A stretch of 21,511 bases of DNA from an uncultured Prevotella sp. (GTDB taxonomy: Bacteria > Bacteroidota > Bacteroidia > Bacteroidales > Bacteroidaceae): the NCBI GenBank assembly GCA_900768785.1, contig CAAGEG010000024.1, forward strand, positions 1 to 21,511, written 5' to 3'. Below are positions 15,819-21,511 of the stretch, piece by piece. Position 1 is the stretch's first letter. Each line of letters begins with the position of its first letter. A program made the position numbers and the translations under genes. The notes under the pieces are model-generated. The model worked only from the letters and a program-made list of their open reading frames with translations, was not told the DNA's origin and did not search any database.

Positions 15819-16760
15819 TTATATTGTTGTTTTGATTTTATTATTTTTCCCAAAATCCCAACTCACAGAGTTGTCTATGCTTTTGCAACAATCGGCAGAA
15901 AACATTTCTGCACATGCAATCAGTTTATCCCAAGTCTTTTCATCAGGTCCGTTTTCAATATCCTCCTTTGTTATGCCATAGCTGATAATACCATAAACAA
16001 TACCTGCATTGAAATTGTCGCCTGCACCTATAGTACTTACTGTTTCAAGAGGCTTTAAAGGATATTCTTTTCTGAAACCATTGTCGGCATGAAGAACGAT
16101 AGGGTTGTTGCTATTGGTATAGATAAATTTTTTGCAGTAGAAAGATATTCCCGATTTATAAATCTTATCAGCAGAATCTATATTGTACAAGACCTTAAAG
16201 TCTTCGTTGCTTCCGCGCACAATATCAGCAAACTCAAAGTTTTCAAGGATATTGGGCGTAAGTTTCATTATTTCACCGGCATGAGACGGACGGAAATTAA
16301 CATCATAATAAATAATGGCCTTACGTTCCTTAGCCTTCTCAAGTATGCTTCTTACGTGTTGTCTTATTACCGGATTAACAGCATAGTAAGAACCAAAGAG
16401 AATAATGTCGTCTTGTTGGATATCAGGACATAAGAAGTCAAGTCTATCATTGGGATGATCTTTGTAGAAGATATATTCTGCATCATTCTTTTCGTTGAGA
16501 AAAGCCAAAGATAGAGGAGATTTAGTGCCTTTATGTACACAGATGTTAGAAGAATCAACATTATTTGATTCAAGATAATCAATGGTAAGACGTCCTATTC
16601 TGTCATCACCGGCTTCACTTATAATGGTAGCTTTTACCCCGCAACGTCCAAGAGATATCATGCTGTTGAATACAGAACCTCCCGGAACAGCACTAATTGG
16701 CTTGTTACCTCTGAATATAATGTCAAGAACCGTTTCGCCTATACCTATTACTTTTCTCAT
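15819..16760 (-). CDS. PfkB family sugar kinase (fructokinase/ribokinase-like)
   Basis: This is a predicted ATP-dependent kinase of a sugar or nucleoside, 313 aa. The N-terminal signature PGGSVFNSMISLGRCG (26-41) contributes to substrate binding. The C-terminal signature VSTIGAGDNFNAGIVYG (241-257) carries the anion hole GAGD and the catalytic base D248. YYDVNFRPSH (151-160) and RGSNEDF (182-188) are further family landmarks, the DVNFR pattern being common in fructokinase-like members. The gene heads a two-gene operon with the flavodiiron protein, 2 bp downstream. It is divergent from the M16 peptidase (136-bp gap). No exact TAnnTTTG box was found for it. The natural sugar is unknown, with fructose the likeliest guess. 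Confidence 0.88.
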   Translation of the reverse strand: MRKVIGIGETVLDIIFRGNKPISAVPGGSVFNSMISLGRCGVKATIISEAGDDRIGRLTIDYLESNNVDSSNICVHKGTKSPLSLAFLNEKNDAEYIFYKDHPNDRLDFLCPDIQQDDIILFGSYYAVNPVIRQHVRSILEKAKERKAIIYYDVNFRPSHAGEIMKLTPNILENFEFADIVRGSNEDFKVLYNIDSADKIYKSGISFYCKKFIYTNSNNPIVLHADNGFRKEYPLKPLETVSTIGAGDNFNAGIVYGIISYGITKEDIENGPDEKTWDKLIACAEMFSADCCKSIDNSVSWDFGKNNKIKTTI

Positions 16761-16868
16761 TACTTTAAGTATGATTATTGTGTATTATTGAACCAAATAA
16801 TGGTATTAATGAATAATATAAAGTGCAAATATCTTAATTCTTTTGTTAAAACGCAAACGAAAAGTTGT

Positions 16869-16876
16869 ATTTTTGC
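16869..16876 (+). promoter_or_regulatory. Candidate -7 box for the M16 peptidase run
   Basis: TATTTTTG fits TAnnTTTG and lies 20 bp before the ATG at 16897, implying a very short leader. A TTTG at 16842-16845 could be the -33 box, although the 23-bp spacer is slightly longer than usual. Confidence 0.5.
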
Positions 16877-16896
16877 ATTTCCTAATATAAAGAAAC

Positions 16897-18126
16897 ATGC
16901 ATTATAATACCCATACACTTGCTAACGGCCTACGAATAATACATCTTTACTCTGATGATGATGTGCTTTATTGTGGATATTCAATAAACGCCGGAACTCG
17001 TCATGAGAGTGAAAATGAAGAGGGAATGGCACATTTTTGCGAACATGCAACATTCAAGGGGACAGCCCGACGCAAGTCAATGCAAGTAACAGGAGCCATA
17101 GAGAAAGTAGGAGGAGACATTAATGCTTTTACAAACAAAGAAGATACCACTTATTATGTGGCAATTCTTAAAGAACATTTGTCGCGTGCAATAGATGTAC
17201 TTACCGATATGGTATTCCATAGCTCATATCCTGAAGATGAGCTTGATAAAGAGAAAGAAGTGATATGCGACGAAATAGAAAGCTATAATGATTCTCCTGC
17301 GGAGTTGATATATGATGAATTTGAGAATGTAATATTCAAGAATCATCCTCTTGGACACAACATTCTCGGTACGGCAGATAGGTTAAGGCAATTTGTTGCT
17401 GACGATGTCAGAAACTTTGCTAATAGATATTATAAACCGGATAATACGGTGTTTTTTGCTTATGGAAATCTAAACTTCACGCATCTTATTAAGATGCTTG
17501 AGAGAGCAACGGCTGATTTTGCTCCATGCCAACCTCGTCAGCTATCCTTTGCAAAGACAACGACCTTGATGTCTGACAGTGCTGATATTGTTGTAGATAA
17601 ACATACACATCAGGCACACGTTATGTTGGGTAATAGAGCTTATGGCGTAGGAGATAAAAAGCGAATGCCGTTATATATGCTTAATAATATTATTGGCGGT
17701 CCGGCTATGAACTCAATTCTAAGTGTGGAATTGAGAGAAAAACGAGGATTGGTATATAGTGTTGACAGTTCAATAGTTAGTTATACCGACACGGGTTTGT
17801 GGTGTGTATATTTAGGTTGTGATATCGACGATGTTAACTTATGCCGACGTATTATAAGACGAGAATTAGACAAGTTGATGCATAAAGCTTTGAGTGAAAA
17901 ACGCTTGAATATGGCTAAGAGACAGATAAAAGGTCAAATAGGAATAGCATTCGACAATCGTGAAAGTTTTGCTCTTGATATGGGAAAAGTGTTCTTGCAT
18001 TATGATAAAGCAAAAGACGTAATCTCGTTGATAGACAGTATAGACAAGATAGAGGCAAACGATATGCTTGAGGTTGCCCGAGAAATATTCATGCCCGATA
18101 ATATGACAACATTGACATTCTTATAA
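16897..18126 (+). CDS. M16 family zinc metallopeptidase (processing-peptidase-like)
   Basis: This is a predicted peptidase of the pitrilysin/MPP family, 409 aa, the single-size two-domain form. The inverted zinc motif HxxEH is H46-F-C-E49-H50, followed by the usual TFKGT. The distal zinc ligand is probably E126 in VICDEIESYNDSP, 80 residues on. The second half has the R/Y pair in ELREKRGLVYSVDSSI, the family's substrate-binding signature. The active-site set is complete, so this is the catalytic rather than the inactive partner. There is no signal peptide, which suggests a cytoplasmic location. It heads a plus-strand run with the thioesterase, dprA and dusB. A 95-bp gap to the next gene leaves room for a separate promoter. 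The substrate is unknown. Confidence 0.9.
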   Translation: MHYNTHTLANGLRIIHLYSDDDVLYCGYSINAGTRHESENEEGMAHFCEHATFKGTARRKSMQVTGAIEKVGGDINAFTNKEDTTYYVAILKEHLSRAIDVLTDMVFHSSYPEDELDKEKEVICDEIESYNDSPAELIYDEFENVIFKNHPLGHNILGTADRLRQFVADDVRNFANRYYKPDNTVFFAYGNLNFTHLIKMLERATADFAPCQPRQLSFAKTTTLMSDSADIVVDKHTHQAHVMLGNRAYGVGDKKRMPLYMLNNIIGGPAMNSILSVELREKRGLVYSVDSSIVSYTDTGLWCVYLGCDIDDVNLCRRIIRRELDKLMHKALSEKRLNMAKRQIKGQIGIAFDNRESFALDMGKVFLHYDKAKDVISLIDSIDKIEANDMLEVAREIFMPDNMTTLTFL

Positions 18127-18221
18127 TGTAATTCACAACATTGTTTGACATTATCACTCGACATCAAATGATTGCATATAAAGCCCGAACAGACGAACAT
18201 TAATCATATATCGATATACTT

Positions 18222-18620
18222 ATGGAATATATTTTTACCACACGTATCATGGTGCGTGACTATGAATGTGATATAGAAGGCATAGTAAACAATGCCAATT
18301 ATCTTCACTATACAGAACACACAAGACATCTGTTCTTAAAGGAATGTGGATTAAGTTTTGCAGAAATGCATAATAAAGGTATAGATGCTGTTGTTGCAAG
18401 AATGAATTTGCAGTTTAAGACCCCTTTGAGGTGTGATGACGAGATGATCTCGTGTCTCAATATTAAAAAAGAAGGTATAAAATATGTTTTCCTGCAAGAT
18501 ATATACAGAGCATCAGACCACAAGTTGTGTCATCGTGCACAAATTGATATTGTTTGTCTTGTCAATGGTAAGATAGCAGAGAGCAAGGAATACGACGAGG
18601 CTTTTAAAAAATATCTTTAA
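18222..18620 (+). CDS. Acyl-CoA thioesterase of the 4HBT hot-dog family (YbgC/FadM-like)
   Basis: This 132-aa single hot-dog-fold protein probably hydrolyses acyl-CoA thioesters. The N-terminal signature VRDYECDIEGIVNNANYLHY (11-30) is typical of the YbgC/4-hydroxybenzoyl-CoA thioesterase group, with D17 the expected catalytic acid and the usual N-N-A-N-Y loop. MNLQFKTPLRCDDEM is the central beta-strand segment. The length is normal. It lies 4 bp before dprA, so the two are co-transcribed. A 12-bp palindrome, TATATCGATATA (18207-18218), sits just before the ATG and may be chance in AT-rich DNA. The acyl substrate is unknown. Confidence 0.88.
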   Translation: MEYIFTTRIMVRDYECDIEGIVNNANYLHYTEHTRHLFLKECGLSFAEMHNKGIDAVVARMNLQFKTPLRCDDEMISCLNIKKEGIKYVFLQDIYRASDHKLCHRAQIDIVCLVNGKIAESKEYDEAFKKYL

Positions 18621-18624
18621 AGAT

Positions 18625-19749
18625 ATGGAAGTAACAGAAGTTATAGACCTTATGGCTCTTTCGGCGGCGAGCTACTATTCTTCAGCCCAAGCCACAGCCA
18701 TGATTAAAAGAGTTGGAAGTGCATCACGTATTATAGCGTCACACAACAATTTGAAAGCTCTTATTCCCGATGCCGGAGAGACTATGGAACGTATTGCCGA
18801 AAAGGCTTTTAATATGAGGGATAGAGCTGCAGCGGAGATGGAATACTGCTTTAGACACAATATCAAGATAATACCAATTGGTTCTAAAGACTATCCCCAA
18901 AGGCTTTCCATGAATCCTGAGGCTCCTGTTGTCTTGTTTTTTAAAGGGAATGCAGACCTGAATGCCGGACGCATATTAAGTATTGTCGGAACAAGACACA
19001 GCACGGCTTATGGTCAAGATTGTGTGGAATCGTTGATTAGAGATTTGGCTGCAAAGAGTCCAGGAATAACGATTATTAGCGGTCTTGCTTATGGCATAGA
19101 CATTATTGCACACCGAGCTGCGATTAACATGTCATTACCAACAATTGGCATTTTGGCTCATGGATTGGATACAATTTATCCCGACAGACACCGTAGAGAA
19201 GCTGAAATGATGCAAGATAATGGCGGACTGCTTACGGAATATCTTACGCATACCGATGCAGAGAAGATAAATTTTCTTAGACGTAATCGTATAGTTGCGG
19301 GAATGAGTGATGCCACTATCGTTGTAGAAAGTGCTCATCACGGTGGAGCACTCGTAACGGCACGTTTAGCTAAAGAATGTGGAAGAAGAGTATTAGCCTT
19401 CCCGGGTAGAGTTGGTGATGATACATCTGAAGGATGTAACGAGTTGATAAGAGATGGGAAAGCAAAACTTATAACAAATGCCGATGATGTTATGAAGGCT
19501 TTGGGCTGGACACAAAAAGAACAAATTGTGCGAAAACGCATGGGTATAGAACGCTCTTTGTTCCCTGATTTTACTGTTGAAGAACAAAAATTAGTTGATA
19601 TATTGTCTAAAAAAGGAGATATGCATATTAATGATTTAGCTAATGCTTTGGAACAAACCGTTGGACAAATATCTTTGCTGCTCTTTTCACTTGAGATGAA
19701 AGGTGCGGTAAGATGCCTTGCAGGCAGTATGTATCATCTCATAAAATAA
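18625..19749 (+). CDS. dprA: DNA-processing protein DprA/Smf
   Basis: This cytoplasmic protein binds incoming single-stranded DNA and loads RecA during natural transformation. It is also common in bacteria not known to be transformable. The 374-aa protein has three parts: an N-terminal helical, SAM-like region (1-75), the Rossmann DprA core and a C-terminal winged helix (about 318-370). The core shows ILSIVGTRHSTAYG (117-130), ISGLAYGIDIIAH (151-163) and GILAHGLDTIYP (175-186). It also has FLRRNRIVAGMSD (217-229) and ESAHHGGALVTA (235-246). The start is 4 bp after the thioesterase stop. dusB begins 14 bp after its end. The length and motifs are complete. Confidence 0.95.
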   Translation: MEVTEVIDLMALSAASYYSSAQATAMIKRVGSASRIIASHNNLKALIPDAGETMERIAEKAFNMRDRAAAEMEYCFRHNIKIIPIGSKDYPQRLSMNPEAPVVLFFKGNADLNAGRILSIVGTRHSTAYGQDCVESLIRDLAAKSPGITIISGLAYGIDIIAHRAAINMSLPTIGILAHGLDTIYPDRHRREAEMMQDNGGLLTEYLTHTDAEKINFLRRNRIVAGMSDATIVVESAHHGGALVTARLAKECGRRVLAFPGRVGDDTSEGCNELIRDGKAKLITNADDVMKALGWTQKEQIVRKRMGIERSLFPDFTVEEQKLVDILSKKGDMHINDLANALEQTVGQISLLLFSLEMKGAVRCLAGSMYHLIK

Positions 19750-19763
19750 TTACTGATAAACAA

Positions 19764-20747
19764 ATGAAGATAGGAAATATACAATTTGGCGACAACCCCA
19801 TTATGTTGGCACCAATGGAAGATGTAACGGATATTGGTTTTAGACATCTTTGCAAAAGATTTGGGGCGGCTATGGTATATACGGAATTTGTTAGTGCAGA
19901 GGCTCTTGTGAGAAATGTTAAATCTACAATGAGCAAACTTCATGTAGGAGACGATGAGCGTCCTGTGGGAATACAAATTTATGGTCGCGATGTTCCGCAA
20001 ATGGTAGAAGCAGCCAAGATCGTTGAAGAAGCAGGACCTGATTTGATAGATATTAATTTCGGATGTCCGGTAAAAAAGGTCGCAGGTAAAGGTGCCGGAG
20101 CCGGCATGTTGAAAAACATTCCTTTAATGCTTGACATAACAAGAGAAGTAGTAAAGGCTGTTAAGTTGCCTGTTACGGTTAAGACAAGGCTTGGTTGGGA
20201 TTCTGAAAACATTATTATAACAGAATTGGCAGAGCAGTTACAAGATTGTGGTATAAAGGCTCTAACAATACATGGTCGTACAAGAGCACAAATGTACACA
20301 GGCGAAGCCGATTGGACACCAATAATGGAGGTAAAACAAAACCCACGTATCAAAATTCCAATAATTGGTAATGGAGACATTACGACACCGGAACAAGCAA
20401 AGAGGGCTTTTGATGATTATGGTGTTGATGCGGTAATGATTGGAAGAGCAACATTCGGGCGTGCATGGATATTCAAAGAGATTAGAGATTATCTTGACGG
20501 TAAAGGCATAGATGAAACTTTTGATAACGGGAAAAAACTTGATATACTTGAAGAACAACTACGAATAAATGTTGAACGTATAGATGAATATCGTGGCATA
20601 TTACATACTCGAAGACATCTTGCAGCAACACCGATATTCAAGGGAATACCAGACTTCCGACAAACACGAATTGAATTGTTAAGAGCGGATAATATGGAGT
20701 CGCTGATGCAAATTCTTGAGCATTGCAGAGCAATTATAACAAAATAA
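19764..20747 (+). CDS. dusB: tRNA dihydrouridine synthase (DusB type)
   Basis: This FMN enzyme reduces specific uridines in tRNA D-loops to dihydrouridine with NAD(P)H. Translation from the ATG at 19764 gives 327 aa starting MKIGNIQFGDNPIMLAPMED, the expected Dus N-terminus. An in-frame ATG at 19713 would add 17 residues overlapping dprA and is less likely. Motifs are APMEDVTDIGFR (16-27), DINFGCPVKKV with catalytic C101, TVKTRLGW with K140, TIHGRTRAQMYTG with H170, IIGNGDI and MIGRATFGRAW. The last five fit the TIM-barrel FMN site. The gene is 14 bp after dprA and so likely in the same transcript. DusB in other bacteria often neighbours fis, which is absent here, as expected outside Proteobacteria. 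Confidence 0.93.
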   Translation: MKIGNIQFGDNPIMLAPMEDVTDIGFRHLCKRFGAAMVYTEFVSAEALVRNVKSTMSKLHVGDDERPVGIQIYGRDVPQMVEAAKIVEEAGPDLIDINFGCPVKKVAGKGAGAGMLKNIPLMLDITREVVKAVKLPVTVKTRLGWDSENIIITELAEQLQDCGIKALTIHGRTRAQMYTGEADWTPIMEVKQNPRIKIPIIGNGDITTPEQAKRAFDDYGVDAVMIGRATFGRAWIFKEIRDYLDGKGIDETFDNGKKLDILEEQLRINVERIDEYRGILHTRRHLAATPIFKGIPDFRQTRIELLRADNMESLMQILEHCRAIITK

Positions 20748-20849
20748 ACATGCAAAATTTTTGATTAGGTGATTATTTGATATAAGTCCTAAAAAGAGAA
20801 CAAATTATTTGTCTATGTTAGAAATCACAATTATTTAAAACCCAATTTT

Positions 20850-21227
20850 ATGGAAGGATATAAAACACGTCAGTTTGGAATACCAACCAAACGTTATTGT
20901 CAAACAATGTTGCTAAAAGATGATAGTGAGTTGATAAGACGTTATAAAGAATCTCATGACCAACAACATTTTTGGGATGAGATAAAACAAGGAATAAGAG
21001 AGGTTGGTATTCTTGAGATGGAAATATATCTCTTAGGCAACAGATTGTTTATGATAGTTGATACTCCCCTTGACTTTAAATGGGAAGAAGCAATGGCAAA
21101 ATTATCCACTTTGCCTCGTCAACAAGAATGGGAAGAATATGTTGCTGCATTTCAAGACTGTCCCGCTGATGCGACATCTGATGAGAAGTGGCAAATGACA
21201 GAACGCATATTCTACCTTTATGATTAG
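20850..21227 (+). CDS. L-rhamnose mutarotase family protein (RhaM-like, DUF718)
   Basis: This 125-aa protein matches the RhaM family, small dimeric alpha-beta proteins that interconvert anomers of L-rhamnose or related deoxysugars. The family residues can be placed. Y32 and H36 in RRYKESHDQQHFWDEI have the same Y-x3-H spacing as E. coli RhaM. W94 lies in PRQQEWEEYVAAF. GILEMEIYLLGNRLFMIVDT (53-72) forms the central strands. The N-terminus is about 14 residues longer than in E. coli. A 102-bp gap separates it from dusB, so it likely has its own promoter, but no exact -7 box was found. An AraC-type regulator converges from the right. No other rhamnose or fucose gene is in view, so the sugar is uncertain. 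Confidence 0.8.
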   Translation: MEGYKTRQFGIPTKRYCQTMLLKDDSELIRRYKESHDQQHFWDEIKQGIREVGILEMEIYLLGNRLFMIVDTPLDFKWEEAMAKLSTLPRQQEWEEYVAAFQDCPADATSDEKWQMTERIFYLYD

Positions 21228-21298
21228 TCCGATAGAACTAAAAGAACTGATTTCAATATTCTTGATGACTTTCTACGATAGATAGGTCATGCAAAAGG

Positions 21299-21511
21299 CT
21301 AATTATCTTGTTTTGCCTTTTTGCGGAAAACACCCGGTGTCTCTCCTGTGGATGTTGTAAAATAGCGTCGGAAACTGCTACGCGAGTTAAACCCCGACAG
21401 AGTAGCTATTTCTTCAAGGGGTAATGTTGTGCTTTTCATCAATTCTTTTGCATGGTTTATACGCCATTTGTTGACATATTCGTAAAAAGTGGTGTGGAGT
21501 TGCTGATTAAT
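21299..21511 (-). CDS. AraC family regulator, C-terminal end (cut by window edge)
   Basis: This reading frame was found by translating the right end by hand. The minus strand from 21511 is open for 70 codons and stops at TAG (plus 21299-21301). The peptide carries the second half of an AraC/XylS DNA-binding domain. YEYVNKWRINHAKELM is the linker helix, LEEIATLSGFNSRSSFRRYF is the second helix-turn-helix and TGETPGVFRKK is the closing PxxFR motif. The N-terminal sensing part lies outside the window. SGFNSRSSFRRYF closely resembles SGFSSRQTFHRLF in the TPR/AraC regulator at 10398-12110, so it may be the same architecture. It converges with the RhaM-like gene, 71 bp apart. Confidence 0.88.
   Translation of the reverse strand: MNQQLHTTFYEYVNKWRINHAKELMKSTTLPLEEIATLSGFNSRSSFRRYFTTSTGETPGVFRKKAKQDN

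Noticed and set aside
16089..16433. Plus-strand 114-codon frame inside the PfkB kinase
   Set aside because: It is a shadow of a gene with clear kinase signatures on the other strand.
18207..18218. Palindrome TATATCGATATA before the thioesterase gene as an operator
   Set aside because: It is perfect but made almost wholly of A/T. Such palindromes arise by chance in AT-rich DNA and there is no partner site.
19713..19763. Upstream start for dusB adding 17 residues
   Set aside because: It overlaps dprA by 37 bp, and the extra residues do not resemble the Dus N-terminus, which begins naturally at MKIGNIQFG.
19979..20380. Minus-strand 133-codon frame inside dusB
   Set aside because: It is antisense to conserved DusB motifs. 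The length is explained by codon bias of the real gene.
21290..21325. Hairpin with GCAAAAGGC and GCCTTTTTGC as terminator for the RhaM-like gene
   Set aside because: The pairing is imperfect, has no T-tract on the plus strand and lies inside the coding end of the minus-strand regulator.

Overview
The window looks like a chromosomal segment of a Bacteroidales bacterium, most plausibly Prevotella or a close relative. This is inferred from several signs: an AT-rich sequence, a b558-type frdCAB order, a secreted C10 (streptopain-like) protease, promoters of the TAnnTTTG type, a lipoprotein whose cysteine is followed by an acidic run, and short 'IQG-R-I…PG-YI-NGK' C-terminal modules. No rRNA, tRNA, transposase, phage gene or CRISPR array was seen. 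All complete genes appear intact, and one gene runs off the right end.

Layout. (1) Positions 1-662 are a non-coding stretch rich in short tandem, direct and inverted repeats. It ends with a candidate promoter for frdC-frdA-frdB (663-4129), the membrane fumarate reductase/succinate:quinone oxidoreductase, which is closed by a strong terminator at 4141. (2) A secreted S8 subtilisin-like protease (4307-6406) overlaps a MATE efflux pump (6381-7763). These converge on a secreted C10 cysteine protease (7897-10242, minus) across a shared bidirectional terminator. Upstream of the C10 gene on the same strand lies a membrane-anchored TPR/AraC-type regulator (10398-12110). (3) A 444-bp divergent region carries a nearly perfect 87-bp tandem duplication. 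Each copy has its own promoter-like -7 box, and the pair sits in front of a small surface-type lipoprotein gene (12555-13136). (4) A minus-strand block holds a THUMP-like methyltransferase, a flavodiiron protein and a PfkB sugar kinase. The last two are two bases apart and form an operon. (5) A plus-strand housekeeping run follows: M16 peptidase, 4HBT thioesterase, dprA, dusB, then a RhaM-like mutarotase. The window ends in the C-terminal part of a second AraC-type regulator on the minus strand.

How the genes work together. frdCAB serves anaerobic fumarate respiration and succinate formation. The flavodiiron protein probably removes O2 or NO, fitting an anaerobe that meets occasional oxidative stress. 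The two proteases use unrelated catalytic mechanisms but end in the same short C-terminal module, which suggests common export or surface handling. The TPR/AraC regulator is placed to control the C10 protease, the divergent lipoprotein or both, though the sequence does not prove this. Nothing here is clearly a new multigene system. The most interesting non-routine items are the duplicated promoter block at 12347-12520, the shared protease tail module, the membrane-anchored regulator and the repeat-dense leader at 1-440.
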